Of a DNA stretch of 64,000 bases, positions 9,070 to 21,756 are shown one piece after another (position 1 is the first letter of the stretch; the number at the start of each line of letters is the position of its first letter). Made by a program: the position numbers and the translations under genes. Source of the DNA: Henricia sp. BOLD:AAB3569 (Eukaryota; Echinodermata; Asteroidea; Spinulosida; Echinasteridae); contig JBBELK010000006.1 in assembly GCA_037783545.1 (NCBI GenBank), positions 1,252,501 through 1,316,500 of the forward strand, given 5' to 3'. The notes under the pieces are model-generated. The model was not told where the DNA came from. It was given only the letters and a program-made list of their open reading frames with translations, and searched no databases.

Positions 9070-10106
9070 CATTGGGTTATTCGGGGATGAATGTGAATCA
9101 TTCTATTGTACTTTTCATAAGTATTCCTTTGGCTATAATAGATCAATCGGCAAAATCCAAAATTGTTACTCCACTTTTCTTGAATTTATCATTGCTGTTT
9201 GGAAACGTTCCAGCTTTCAAAGTTGACATCCATTTCAAGTCAAACATGTTCTAACTGGTTATTTTGACGAAATTTCATGTTTCAACATGTTCAATTCACA
9301 ATGCAATTTAGGTTGGTCCAGCTTAAAAATGCACAGAGTAATGTGCGAGGTATTCTAGGTACCGTACAGACTTTTGCGCCGAATAACACGTACATGTATA
9401 GGTCTTCCCCACCCGCAGCAGCCCGATTTGCTAGGTAGTCTGGTGCTTGACTCACTCATGCACGAGCACCATAGCGAGAAGGCGGGACTAATGCACATTA
9501 TAATCGAACTTGTATGTCTCCAACTGTCCATTGTCTAACAAAGACAAGTTTTTGATTTTTGGGGGACCCAATTGTCATCCTTAAAACTTGTGAATAGTCT
9601 AAGCAGTGCTTACATAGTATGTGGTACTTGTTCTTATAAGTTCAGTGTCTTTGGTTCAATTCTGGTTTTCTGTGTTCAAATTTTATAAACTTGTATTCAT
9701 ATTTTATTTCAATTTTTATCATGTCTGAGAAATTGCGGAGTGGAAGGGAACTTTTCAGGGTTTTTTTCCCCCGTGCCCTTAGCATTTTAATTTACATGCT
9801 TTGTGTATTTTGATTTATCAATTGTATATATTTGTGCAATTGCTTTTTTGCTCAGATTAGATTAAATGTGTACAAGTTTGCAGGACCCCAATATAAATTA
9901 GTTTGTAATAAATGAAGTCGTACATTCGCTATTCTGAATCCTGTGCAAATTTCAGACTTTCTTGTTATGTTCATCTAAACTCGGAGTAAAATTATTTTTT
10001 GCGCTCTTTCAACTGATGTATGATAATACACTACTTGCAATAAGTTAGGGATATATGCAGATATTGAGGGTATACATTCCGCTTGAATGATTTTGTATAC
10101 GATTAG
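9070..10106. other. Intergenic, nothing recognised
   Basis: AT-rich sequence with no supported exon, apart from the AATAAA at 9907-9912. Confidence 0.4.
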
Positions 10107-10530
10107 GCAATGCATAGTTAACCCTGCCCCTTAGATACTGTTGCTATGTGCTCACAAGCCATCGCAAAAAAATTGCGACACACAACGTACAAGGCAACGG
10201 GGCTTGGCATGGAAAGCAGATTCATTGGAGAAAACTCAAAGGTATTTATGTTTTAGGGTTGACGGTTACCGTAGCACACACTAAGCATTTGGCTAGTAAT
10301 GCAGGGATGCCATGTATATATTCATAATCGCCCGAAATTGAAACCAACATTCACCTGGATCACTGCTTACAACATGTACAAACTGCACTGGGCAGAAAAT
10401 CGCGTGATTGTTTGTGAGGCACTGCACTTTGACCTATGTGGGCACTGTTTGCTAGCTCTGTTGTGATTAGTCTGCAGGTTCGGCTTGATTGACAGGTCGG
10501 AACTATGCTTTGTATCTGCACGACAGACAC
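10107..10530. repeat. Dispersed repeat R1, copy 1
   Basis: It matches 62998-63450 over most of its length: both contain CAATGCATAGTT, ATTCATTGGAGAAAACTCAA and, near the end, GATTGACAGGTCGGAACTAT. No coding content was seen. Confidence 0.7.
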
Positions 10531-10533
10531 CTT

Positions 10534-10767
10534 GGGCCAATTTCATAGAGGTGTTTAAGCACAAATATTTGCTTAAGCATAAAAAACTCTTGCTTAGTAA
10601 GGAATGTTACCAGTGAAATCCTTGTGTGATAGAAGTAGTGTACATATTGAGAAGTGTTTCATTACCATGACAATCTCATGAATTTTTGCTGGTAACCTAA
10701 TTTATTAAGCAAAGTTTTTCATGCTTAAGCAATTTTTCATGCTTAAGCATCTCTATGAAATTGGCCC
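10534..10767. mobile_element. GGGCCAATTTCATAGAG MITE, copy 1
   Basis: 234 bp with ends GGGCCAATTTCATAGAG and CTCTATGAAATTGGCCC and internal GCTTAAGC motifs. Relatives lie at 44822-45100, 45101-45369 and 57834-58260. Confidence 0.8.
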
Positions 10768-12209
10768 CTGGTCACAGGAATATATGTGAAAACAGTCATT
10801 TAAAAAGAATTCCAAAATCGAACCACACTAATATCCCCAACTTATTACGAGTAGTGTACTTGCTATGAGAAGCCGAAATGTGAAGTGTGGCTCCAAGGGT
10901 GGAATCACACAGCCATTTTTCACAAATTTGGCATGGGTCACTTTGAAAAGGGAATTTAAAGCAAAACAACGTACTGAAAATTACAGATCCTACATCAGCC
11001 CAAGTAGATTATGTGGTTCTCGGTGTCGTTTCATTCCAAATTCCCTCCACACTGCAATTTTCCTCAAAGTGATGCCCAACAAATATCGAGTCAATTTTGT
11101 TTAACTTCTGGACTCCCGCAAAGATGTCTTTGTGGAGAACGTGGGTATCATGTTTATGCACAAATTGTCATAAAAAGTCAAGAATAAGAGCAGAGCTGAC
11201 AAAATCCATTCTTTTGATTAAATTGTTATAATTTATTGGAATCAACTACACAGCATTTAAATACAGTTGTACTTTGATAACACCACACAACAGTACATAT
11301 GCATTTTATAGATCTTTTTCAATCATTCACAATTTGCACATTCTGGAAAAGATTACTTTGTGCTGCCCATATAAAAAAAGTTAAGTGTACTAACCAAGAT
11401 TTTTTTAAATATTCAAAAACAGTACCGTCTCTTGACATTTAGTGGAACCTACAACTATAAACAATACATTACTTGGCATGTATATTCTTTTTACTGCAAA
11501 GCACTTTACAACATGTACATACATGTATTTAACCTTAAATTTTCAACCTTATGCAAAATTTTTAAAGGCCAGTCTATCATTCATATAACATTTGTAATCA
11601 ATTCCTAGAACTGGCTTGTGCATTTAAATAGAAATTTAAACAGTAATCTAATCCAAAGAAATTTCAGCTCCATATACATGCGATTGTAAGTTGTTAAAAA
11701 GGTGGAATCTGTGTGTTTGCAAGTCCTCACATCATGACACATGTATTACATAAAAATTAATAAAATGAAAATAAGAAAAAAACAAATTTTAAACTCTTTT
11801 AAACCATCTTCAAATAAATATCACTTGAGTGAAATAACTTTATAGACAGCCGAAGTGTGGCGTGCGTTGCCATGGTAAATTGGCTCTAAACATAATGTCC
11901 GTCGGAAAAAGTACCATTGCAAAAGCACGGGGACACAGTTCAGTGATTTACAGTGTAGAGCCATTGCCTAGGCAATAGGGCGACATATTCACTTCGGCAG
12001 TCTATAGGGTATTAGTGGTCTATTCACTTTAAATAAGGTTTTCCTGTAACACTTTCTAACCAGTTAAGAAAGCTGGGTATACCTTACTAAAGAATCTTGG
12101 TACGCTATTCATGGTTCCAGAACCTCTAGGGCTGGCCATACCTGCTTTTGGCCTTGGATGTTTGTAAATTCCTTATAAACAATGCATTCTTTCAGACTTT
12201 TTGGTGGGT
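10768..12209. other. Intergenic, one weak dispersed repeat
   Basis: 10887-11078 resembles 12897-13060 (both keep a run like CCCTCCACACTGC near one end). Otherwise AT-rich with no supported exon. Confidence 0.4.
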
Positions 12210-12429
12210 CTGGTGTGCATATGCAGCACATATGTGACAGAAGGTGCTCCCTTCCATTGTCTCGCCATTGTCTCTCAAACATCCAAGGAATTTTAAGAAT
12301 TCTTTTCAGTTTTTAGAGGGGGGAGGTTGGTGCGTTAACAATTGACGGAAGAATGTGTTGAGGTACATGCATAGAGGCGTTAGGGGGAGTCCCTTTGTCA
12401 CATTGTGCTGGGTATACTGGTGTGCATAT
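12210..12429. mobile_element. GCAGCAC/TGTGACA MITE, copy 1, with direct repeats
   Basis: Inverted ends contain CAGCACATATGTGACAGAAGG and a matching inverse near 12390-12412. The 13-bp direct repeat CTGGTGTGCATAT lies at 12210-12222 and 12417-12429, so a target duplication of 9 bp or more is likely. Relatives lie at 52413-52594, 52598-52790 and 55098-55281. Confidence 0.65.
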
Positions 12430-13680
12430 CCACCCTTATAGAAAGAAGAGGCATGACTGGTTCAGCAGTCAATCCGTTGTTTACCATCCTATTGGACAGT
12501 ATTGGAGGGCTCCTCTAGGACGCACTATGGCATGTGGCTGTACGCCCTACACACGGGGTCTTAAGGTAAATTTGTTGTACTTCTTGTTTGGACATTTAAA
12601 ATGCACTTTCTTTAGGTATGGACATGGTGGCTGCCTGGCCACTTAACATTTGGGCCATTGCACATACCGTAATACAGTGGGCCTTTAAACAATGATATAT
12701 AGTGCAGTGGAGTCATGACATTCAGTTTGTAACCAAATTGAATTACATTGTACAAATACATAATTTTTTAATACAATGTACAAATAAATCCCCGTCAGTA
12801 CCACTTTTACATGCGTCACCCAACATTTTGTCTGTGTAAAAAGCCAGTAGCAACCCCACCAATATATACCTGATCACAATCAAGGCTGGATTCAAATAGA
12901 CCGTGCAAAAATTTGACCCATGTCGCTTTGAGAAAAAGTGGTGTGGGGAAAATTTGAAATGAAACGACACACTGAGGGCAGAAAGTGTTTGTGTGATTTC
13001 CATTGTTCATTCTGAGTTCCCTCCACACTGCTTTTTCTCAAAGCAAAATGCTCCAAATCCATGCAAAAAGGGTCACTATTTGGATGAAGATTTATTCAGA
13101 TTATAATTAGAATAATGTTACATGTAAATACAAATGTTGAAAACAAGAAATATCGAGCAACAAGTGAAATGCAAAATATTCTTACTTTTTGATTGAAAAA
13201 AACAACAAAAACAGTCAATCTGAGAGTTGTGATTTTCAGCACACATGCATACTAAATTGGTTATATGAATACAAAGTAGTTTAAAAAAAATTATTTTGGT
13301 GCTCGGTACTATACATGTACCACTATACTAAAAATTTAATTAACTAAAAATGTGCCCCAAAGCCATTTAGACATACATGTACATAATGAGATCCTGTAAA
13401 TTGAGCCACCAGCAACTCGCGCTACATAAACAAGTCGCGCATGGGACATGATGGAACAGAAGGTTGGCAGAAGTTGCCTCTAGCAGGGCAGGTGAATATC
13501 ATGACAGAAGTGAGACCGAGGGGTACAAATTTGGATGTTCAGGCCTGGACCCTAACCAGGAAGAAAGCGAACAAAATGCCAAAAAATTCCATCTTGGATT
13601 AGAGCGTTACGCTTTTGGCAAATGGTTTAAGAAAATGTTAATTTTTGGAAAAATATTACATAAATAAAGAGAATTTTAAG
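12430..13680. other. Intergenic, nothing firmly recognised
   Basis: It contains the weak repeat at 12897-13060 and AT-rich sequence. The open frame at 13464-13667 has no recognisable domain and runs into the fossil cluster. Confidence 0.35.
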
Positions 13681-13699
13681 ATACTTGCAGGAAAGAAAG

Positions 13700-14400
13700 A
13701 AAGAAATTTGACTGTAGAACAGTCGATTCGTTTTGGCAGAGCACAGTAATGCTAGATGAGGCTCGTGTCATCGCCAAAACCCTGAGCTCAGCTTACCATA
13801 TCTACATGGATCAAGCTCCATACCGGCTGAACGCCTTCCTGCAATCTGGCCAGCTAGCACAACGCTCTATGCTGGTCCTGGAGTATCTGTCGAAACTAGG
13901 CCCAGGAACTTTTCATAACCTTAGCCACTGATAAGTTTTAATTTACCTTTAGTTATGTGGATACTTGTTATGAATATTGTTTTTTGTCAACTCAAAGATA
14001 GTGTTAACGACTAACAAAAACTAAAAGACGTGTCAGAGTAATCAAGACGATCTTAACCAAGATAGTCACTGATCGCCTTTTCGACCCGACGCACAAAGCT
14101 CAACAACGACTAGGCTGCGAGGGTTGCGAAGAAGACTGGCCGAGTCAGTTTGACCATACCTGCATGTTTTATGGCTATGCTCCTGAATGCCGCCTCCAAG
14201 ACTTTATCCCTGAACATTACGTAGACATAAGAAGTAGACATCATTGACCCTACTAACGACAGAAGCAAAATTCGCATTACACTTTGGAGACAACATGCAC
14301 AAAATGACGTCCAAAAAGATAAAGATGTGCTCATAAAAAACATATATATGAAGCAGTTTGGGGGCATTCGGCAGTACAACACTACTCAACAGTCATCCAT
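13700..14400 (+). repeat. Cassette X, copy 1 (unknown protein remnant)
   Basis: It starts near the conserved stretch LDEARVIAKT and continues to a part with Cys pairs spaced CEGC (GCEGCEEDWPSQFDHTC in better copies). I do not recognise the family. It also occurs at 15225-15910 and 21757-22440, always followed or preceded by segment S1. Confidence 0.5.
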
Positions 14401-14848
14401 TGAGGTACGTCTCATAAAAAACATTATGTATTCAACAAATACATACATTCTTAATACCTGTATCAACCTGTGTCATATTACAATGATTTGAATATTAAAG
14501 GTCCAAATTTTCAAAAATTTATAAAAAATCAGCGCTTTAACATACGATTCTAATTTGTGGTAACAGTCACAGCTAACCAAGATCTAAATTTCGTACACAG
14601 ACAATGACCTTTAATTTTGATCACTTCCGGTAGAAACCGGAAGTGCAATTAAATGAGCCTATTTTTTTGAAAGTGGTAAAAAGTGCAGAAATCGGGTTGG
14701 TAGTGTTAGTGTCAAGGTAAAGAAAAAGGGTTAGATGTGTTACGGCGTACCAGGGCTCTTAGATAGTTGGTTTTTTGTTTTCTCTGGCCAGCGACACCCA
14801 CTTTTTAGAATATATTTTGGAATGCTTCAACCAATTTGGATTTTGCAG

Positions 14849-14923
14849 GTTAAACAACAAGACAGTAAACACGACTGTGGATTGTTCCTCATTGCCAGTT
14901 TTGAAGCTTTCCTTATTGCAAGT
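14849..14923 (+). mobile_element. Ulp1/adenain-like cysteine protease motif, copy 1 (fossil)
   Basis: A short exon-like piece after a TTTTGCAG acceptor-like site reads QQDSKHDCGLFLIASF. Q...DCG is the oxyanion-hole Gln and catalytic Cys signature of C48/C5 proteases, known in Polintons, adenovirus-like elements and KDZ-type transposons. Confidence 0.5.
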
Positions 14924-15224
14924 GTAAAAACAACGACTTATTTTTGTACTTACATGTACAAGTGTTTTTCATTGCCATTTTAAATTCTACTCCAATTAAG
15001 CAAAGGTGGCTGAAACCTACGGATGCTCTACCAATCTATTAGCCATCCAGTGAGATTCCATTTTTGCAATATAACAAGTAAATTGTTTTTTTTACAATTT
15101 AAAAAAAAAAAAAAACTTTTGCAGGGAGGAGTGGACCCATTAAAGAACACATCAATCGACGGTGTAGCAATGAGAAGACGCTTTTGGCCAAAAAATATTA
15201 CATAAATAAAAAGAATTTTAAGAT

Positions 15225-15910
15225 ACTTGCAGGAAAGAAAGAAATTTGACTGTAGAACAGTCGATTCGTTTTGGCACAGCACAGTTGAGTTGCTAGATGA
15301 GGCTCGTGTCAACTCCAAAACCCTAGAGCTCAGCTTACCAGAGCTCCATACCGGCTGGACGCCTTCCTGCAATCCGGCCAGCTAGCACGACGCTCCATGC
15401 TGGTCTTGGAGTATCTGTCCAAGACCCAGGAACTTTTCATAACCGAAGCCACTGATAATTTTTAAGATGTAACAATTTAATTTAGCTTCAGTTATGTGGA
15501 TACTTATGAATATTGTTTTATGTCAACTCGAAGATAGTGTTAACGACTAACAAAAACCAAAAGACGTGTCAGAGTAGTAATCAAGAGGATCTTAACCAAG
15601 ATAGTCACTGATCGCATTTTCGACCCGACGCACAAAGCTCAACAACAACTAGGCTGTGAGGGTTGCGAAGAAGACTGGCCGAGTCAGTTTGACCATACCT
15701 GCATGTTTTACAGCTATGCTCCAGAATGCCGCCTCCAAGACTTTATCCATGAACATTACGACAAAGACATACAAATCGCTGATGCGACCAAAGTAAGACT
15801 AGTGTTTGATTCAGTGACAAGTCAGCTTGGTTTTGGCCCATTCACGTACGAAGGCATGAATCTGGAAAATGTCCTAGGCTATACTTTTGTCTTGTGTTTA
15901 AGACTATAAT
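15225..15910 (+). repeat. Cassette X, copy 2
   Basis: It keeps the Cys-rich part and the following IADATKVRLVFDSVTSQL stretch. It is a near copy of 21757-22440. Confidence 0.5.
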
Positions 15911-15959
15911 CACTGAGGTGTTGGACGATTAGGGCTCTCTCCTGAAGTTCAGCTTATGG

Positions 15960-16840
15960 AGATAGTCCAAAGCAAGTAATAAGGGGGGGGGGGCTGGGTG
16001 ATTATTTCCACTCAAGGTATCAAACCATATTTGTTTTACTTTGCATGTACCTTTAATGTAAATATCAGGCAACAAGTATTTCATATGGATCCATTTCACA
16101 ATGTTTGGAAATCGCAGTTGTAGAAAACTGAAAATGCTGTACTTGGAACAGTACAAATAACAGTACATTGTACATGTACAGTACGGGTGCAAATACCTGC
16201 ACATGTATACTTTATGCATGTACATGTACTCCCACGTTTGAGCTTAGTTTGTCTTTTTGGGGCATTTTATGCAAGACGGTGATATGTCTATCGATCTACA
16301 CACTACGAGTGCAGTTGCCTGTTGGAGGATTGTTTTGACAAGACCTTGAGTACATGTATGAATTGCTCAAATTAGTGATAGTTATGTTTTATCTTTCTAT
16401 GCACAGGTCTGGCTGTCCACTACTGTTTCCGTAAAGAAGAGCCTGCTGAAGAGATGCAACAGCAGTGATCCACGAAAATTAACATGTGACCTCTTTGGCA
16501 GGGAAAACTTATCGGACCACTCGCTTATACAGGGGCAAAAAGCAGTAAGGGACTCGTGAAACCAGCCCTGGATAAGGAACGAGTTAGTGCCATCATAGGT
16601 GTGTACAAGACACTGTACAAATGTAATCATATCACACTGACATACATTGGAGGCAATCATTAGATGACACCGTGGTGTCATATTTGACAGCTCATCAAAA
16701 TAAATTAAATGCCATTTCCTTTATTGCTTTGAGGTACATCTTGCGAAACATCTTGCAAACTATGAGAGATTTTCTAATGCGATACAACTTGGTTGTGGTC
16801 CATTTTTCACAGAGGTCGAAAAGATGTTTTCATTCTACCA
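15960..16840. other. Spacer within fossil cluster
   Basis: No recognisable gene. It includes clustered TACATGTA palindromes around 16165-16230 and a G-rich run at 15990. Confidence 0.35.
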
Positions 16841-16990
16841 AGAAAAAGGGTTAGATGTGTTGCGCCATATCCGTACCAGGGCTCTTAGATACATGTAGTT
16901 GGTTTTTTTTACTCCGGCCAGTGACACCCACTTTTGAGACTGCTTTTTAGAATATATTTTGGAATGCTTCAACCAATTTGGATTTTGCAG

Positions 16991-17065
16991 GTTAAACAAC
17001 AAGACAGTAAACAAGACTGTGGATTGTTCCTCATTGCCAGTTTTGAAGCTTTCCTTATTGCAAGT
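16991..17065 (+). mobile_element. Ulp1/adenain-like protease motif, copy 2 (fossil)
   Basis: Nearly identical to the piece at 14849-14923, again after a TTTTGCAG site and followed downstream by segment S1. Confidence 0.5.
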
Positions 17066-17699
17066 GTAAAAACAACTTATATGTAACTTATTTTTGTACT
17101 TACAAGTGTTTTTCATTGCCATTTTAAATTCTACTTCAATTGAGCAAAGATGGCTTAAACCTACGGATGCTCTACCAATCTATTAGCCATCCAGTGAGAT
17201 TCCATTTTTGCAATATAACAAGTACCGGTAAATTGTTTTTTTTTTACAATTATTTTTGATTACACTTTTGCAGGGAGGAGTGGACCAATTATAGAACACA
17301 TCAATCGACGTAGTCTTTGTGAAAGACTGTCTTACGTTGCTTGGTTCGTGTACATGTACGTGCGCGCAGTCGACATTGCACCGTGTAGACAGGGTACTAG
17401 TTTATGCGCCACTGGGTTCAGTCTTACAGATACTTTTTTACTCTGGCTAGCGAGACCCACTTTAGTGTTTGATAGCTCTAACAAAGAAAAATGTACTACA
17501 ATAGTAAAGAAAAACATTGTGGGACCATCTATAGTTTTTACCAGGTACCACGAAGCACGCAAGACGTACATAAGGGGAGGAGTGAAGAAGTGTCAAAACG
17601 TGGTGGGGTTCGATGCAAACACTCTTGATCTTTTAGATATTACATTCATAATTCTTTAGCACGTTATTAATAACATGTTTTGTCCAAGTACATACATTG

Positions 17700-18290
17700 T
17701 AATTGCCAGCTCAGACATAATGGATTTATTCCAATTATTAGAAATATTCAAAAACATTTAACTGAGAACTAAAATCTTAAATATTTCCGTTTTCATCTCA
17801 TTGGAACAGACAAGGGACGAGAGACAGTTGGCGGTATGGTTGTGGCGTTCGCCGACAAAAAGGGCTCCATCAACACAACGGACATTAATACAACAGATGC
17901 CAACAACTTCTTTACTGTAGAAATGGAAGACCACTTTGTCGATGATTCCGGTGAAGTATTCAACAAGGACCAAAAGCCGGCTGCTTTGTGTAGGAACCCC
18001 TAATTTCACTCACTTCCATTTACGCAGAATGACGAGTAATAATGACTGAATGCATCTAGCGATTCCAAGACAGTGCAAAATTACAATGCTACTCGTGCAT
18101 CTGTAAGGGCCCTGAAAAACCGCGCACAATTTACCTTCGTTTGGCTAGGAGGCATGTGATTAGGTGAATGGCAGGATCTCTAAATTGAAGCAATTTTTGC
18201 GATATATGTATCAAGGGGTACAACAGTTCCATAGAGAATCACGTATGTAATATTGCTTGCAGACTTCGTTTCTGTGGGGTGTAGGCCTGA
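17700..18290 (+). repeat. Segment Y, copy 1 (unknown protein remnant)
   Basis: An open stretch with ETVGGMVVAFADKKGSIN is shared with 22805-23460 and, as a fragment, with 37620-37815 inside the tandem array. Differences among copies fall mainly as conservative residue changes in this frame, which suggests it was the coding frame. Family not recognised. Confidence 0.5.
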
Positions 18291-18307
18291 TAATGGCATG
18301 TTCTGTT

Positions 18308-18711
18308 TTTAACAGTGGAGAATCAATAGCAGCAATTCTTGAGCGCCTATGGCTAAAATTTGAAGAGGGAGAGAAAACCTACATAACCGTTGAACGTGAC
18401 AGAGCTTTGGAGGAAATGCTAAATTTAGTAATGAAAGACTCATTCGCATCAGACACTCTTATTGGAGTGTCTTTTCGATGCTGGGGCATTATGGGCATCT
18501 CTATTTGAAATAGTGAAAACGAGACTGAGTGAATTACCCTCTTATTGGAGTGTCTTTTCGAAGAGAGGACGGTGTTGATGCTGGGGCATTACGGGCATCT
18601 CTATTTGAAATAGTGAAAACGAGACTTGGTGAATTACCGACATTCATAGAACAGCCAGATGGCCTCCAAAAGAAGTGCCTCAGTGTCTTTTCTCCTGTGT
18701 CAATTGTATAA
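18308..18711 (+). mobile_element. HECT-like domain fragment, copy 1, with partial duplication
   Basis: It reads into a VSFRGEDGVDAGALRASLF-type stretch in the second half, like the start of the HECT ubiquitin-ligase domain (F-x-GE-x-GVDAGG-x-R). The last third is duplicated in place. It lies just upstream of polymerase C-terminal sequence. Confidence 0.5.
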
Positions 18712-18744
18712 TTAACAAGGGAGCTAATTCTTGTTACAATACTT

Positions 18745-19165
18745 ATGCGTACAAACTTGAAAAGGGTAAATGGTTTCCTAGGGAAGATACTGAGGGCAGT
18801 CGTGCCTACAAGAGAACACCTGACCTTTTCAAGGTATAGTAGGAGGGAAACGGTATCATCTCACTGTGCGGTAAGACGTACTACTGTTTACCGTTTTGGT
18901 CCTAAAGATGCTGTAAAGTACTGATAATTAAGTTGCAAAGGACTGAACAAAAGTACAAACAATATTACAAAACAAAAGTGTCTCATCCTGAAAATAGGGT
19001 TTTAAGATGAGGGCCTCATGTATACAAACATACACATGACCAAAATATGTTATTTTCTTTTAGGATACAACCCTTCATGAAGAATGCGAGAGATATTACA
19101 GGAATGACCTGAAGCTTGTATCCAATGTGGACTCATACGTATCAGATAATAAACCACCGTAGGTT
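18745..19165 (+). mobile_element. Family B DNA polymerase C-terminal fragment (fossil)
   Basis: It contains KLEKGKWFPRED and, after it, ISLCGKTYYC, a pattern I know from the C-terminal part of virus- and transposon-type protein-primed DNA polymerases of invertebrates. It is broken. A relative of its first part lies at 27780-27840. Confidence 0.5.
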
Positions 19166-19370
19166 TGAGAATCAATAGCAGCAATACTTGAGCACCTATG
19201 GCTAAAATTTAAAGAGGGAGGGAAAACCTACATAACCGCTGAACGTGACAGAGCTTTGGAGGAATGCTGAATTTAGTAATGAAAGACTCATTCGAATCAG
19301 ACACTCTTATTGGAGTGTCTTTTCGAGGAGAGGACGGTGTTGATGCTGGGGCATTACGGGCATGTACTTT
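19160..19370 (+). mobile_element. HECT-like domain fragment, copy 2
   Basis: Same family as 18308-18711, ending around the GEDGVDAG motif. Confidence 0.45.
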
Positions 19371-19471
19371 TCTTGAGAGAAAACCAAAGAAGATGAAGGC
19401 CTAGCATTTCCAATGTTTTTAAGAATACTAACATCTCTCAAAATGATATACATGTACATGTAGATGAGGAC

Positions 19472-21290
19472 ATGAGGCATTATGCCGAAAAAGAGGGTTC
19501 CCGACCTGACTCAGACGATGAATTTAGCGAGCCGCCGTCGAAAAAGCACAGAATTGTACAGTCGGGCGCCGGTGAAAACAACGACGACCAAGAACCCAAG
19601 ACTTTCTACAAAGTAGTAAGTTCAAGTGAAAAATTTGTAAAGAAATTTCAGGCTCGCACTGTTAAATACGAAATTTCTTTTCGCCATTTAGATGACTTGG
19701 ATTTAGAGGAAATATTACCCATACTACATCATTATTGACCGTTTAGGGGAAGGTGTTGAGCCTGACGACAGAGTTCGCATGATTTTTAATGCCCCCGTGT
19801 TGAATTTTCCAGTAGCCCTGCCATTTATGCGTATGGACGAATTAACGGCCAAACGGATACAGAACGTATTGAACAGTTATCAGTTCATATGGTTTGACGA
19901 AAACGTATGCGTTAATTTTATACACAAGATGAACAAAAAGGGTGGTAAATCAAATACCCCCCGAAGGTTTATGGGTTTGGAAGAGCTCATTGCAAAATCA
20001 AAAAGCATAGTTCAAATTAGAGATAATACAAATACCTGTCTGGCTCGCGCCATAGCCGTAGCTATCCAAGAAAAGACTGGAAACGAATTAAAATACATTT
20101 TTTTAAAATCGACCGAAATACATCGAGCCGTTAATAGCGGACTTACACAAAATGGCAGGGATTCCAAAAGGTGCTTTGGGTGGCATCGAAGAAATACAAA
20201 AATTTCAAAATGTGTTGTAACATTATCGCATTGTTGTTCTGTCCCGGGAACATTGTTAATCACCCATGTTCAAAGGTCCCCCAACCAAGCCCCGTACCAT
20301 TTACTTGCATCTTGCTAGAGGTCACTACGACGTGATCAGATCAATGTCAGGTTTCTTAAATCGCAGTAACTTTTGTCAGACGGGTTATAATTGTGCCGTT
20401 TCTGAACACGTGTGCAAAGTGGTTTGTAAATTATGTTATTGTTCTGGATGTAAAACGGGGGAAATCAACACCTGGGTTCACTGCGATCAATGTAATCGCA
20501 AATTTAAGGATAAAACATACGATAATCACAAGAAAAGTCATCGGTAAAAAAACTGTCGGTTATTTTATAGATGCAAGCATTGTAACGCGTACGTAAGTGT
20601 AGCTTTCTCGACAAAACGGGGCAAACATGACTGTTGTAAGAAATACTGTCGAACCTGTAACAAGATGGTGCCTTTTGACCATCAGTGCTTCATTAAAGTG
20701 GTCAAATCTGGTAAAAACAAACTGGCAGATCAAGTTTTCGAAAATGAAGACTTTTTAGACGAGATCGCCGAGGAAAATCAAGTTAAAAATAAACCATCCT
20801 GTTTTGCCGTACAGAGCAGTGGGAAAGCTCAAGTTCCCTCTGTGTCGAACGTGCGCTGAAAATGAACAGAAAACCTCTTGTAATAGCAGTGATAACACAC
20901 GGGCCCTCAGCGGCACGTACGTGTCGATAGAACTTGAAAAGGCCGTGGAATTGGGATATATTATAACAAAAATATATTGTATATGGCATTTAGAAAAGTG
21001 GTTGAAGTATGACCCCTCTAAAAAGACTGGTGGGTTATTTTTAGATTATATAAACACCTTCTTGAAACTAAAGCAGGAAAGTTCTGGCATGCCGCAGTGG
21101 TGTAAAACTGATGAAGACATCGCCACTTACATTCGACAGTATGAAGAAAAAGAAGGGGTGACTTTAAGAAAAGAAAACATTAAAAAGAATCCAGGATTAC
21201 CGGCTGTATCCAAAATTTGCCTTAACACACTATGGGGCAAGTTTGGACAGCGTTTAAACATGCCCAGACGGAAGTGACGTCAGAACCGAC
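19472..21290 (+). mobile_element. Polinton-type DNA polymerase B fossil, longer copy
   Basis: Parts in order: an acidic N-terminal stretch; TNTCLARAIAVAI, typical of the Polinton polymerase N-terminal region; a Cys/His-rich zinc-finger-like part near 20360-20540 with closely spaced Cys pairs; and, near 21220-21265, NTLWGKFGQR, the polymerase B core motif in its Polinton form. It is broken, by about half a dozen breaks or more, and the polymerase C-terminal part is absent. It is closely matched by 23630-24960. Confidence 0.75.
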
Positions 21291-21756
21291 ACGACTTTAC
21301 GAACTCCTTTTCGCCGACGACAAAATCGTAGGAAACATAAATTGTTTTGACGACGAGTTGGCAGAAATCAAGTACGTTGACGATGAGGAACTTGGCCCGA
21401 CTTGCTGAGGGTGTTAACACGGCTCCACACGGAGCCGGTTGGCGCAAGCCCCTGCTGGAAGATTGGGACACCTGTTTCGCAGGGAAACGTTTCCCTTTCA
21501 TTGCCATTTTAAATTCTACTTCAATTGAGCAAAGATTGCTTAAACCTACAGATGCTCTACCAATCTATTATGCCATCCAGTGAGATTCCATTTTTGCAAT
21601 ATAACAAGTAAATTGTTTTATTTACAATTTTATTTTTTTAAAAACTTTTGCAGGGAGGAGTGTGCTAATTAAAGAACACATCAATCGACGGTGTAGCAAT
21701 GAGAAGACAGCTTTTGGCAAAAAAATATTACATAAATAAAAATAATTTTAAGATAC

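Larger units (their letters stand above)
7465..9912 (+). other. PRDX5 3' flank / candidate 3' UTR
   Basis: No coding sequence follows the PRDX5 stop. AATAAA occurs at 7931-7936 (inside a MITE) and at 9907-9912; which is used cannot be told from sequence. If the distal one is used, the 3' UTR would carry at least four hairpin-forming elements. Confidence 0.35.
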
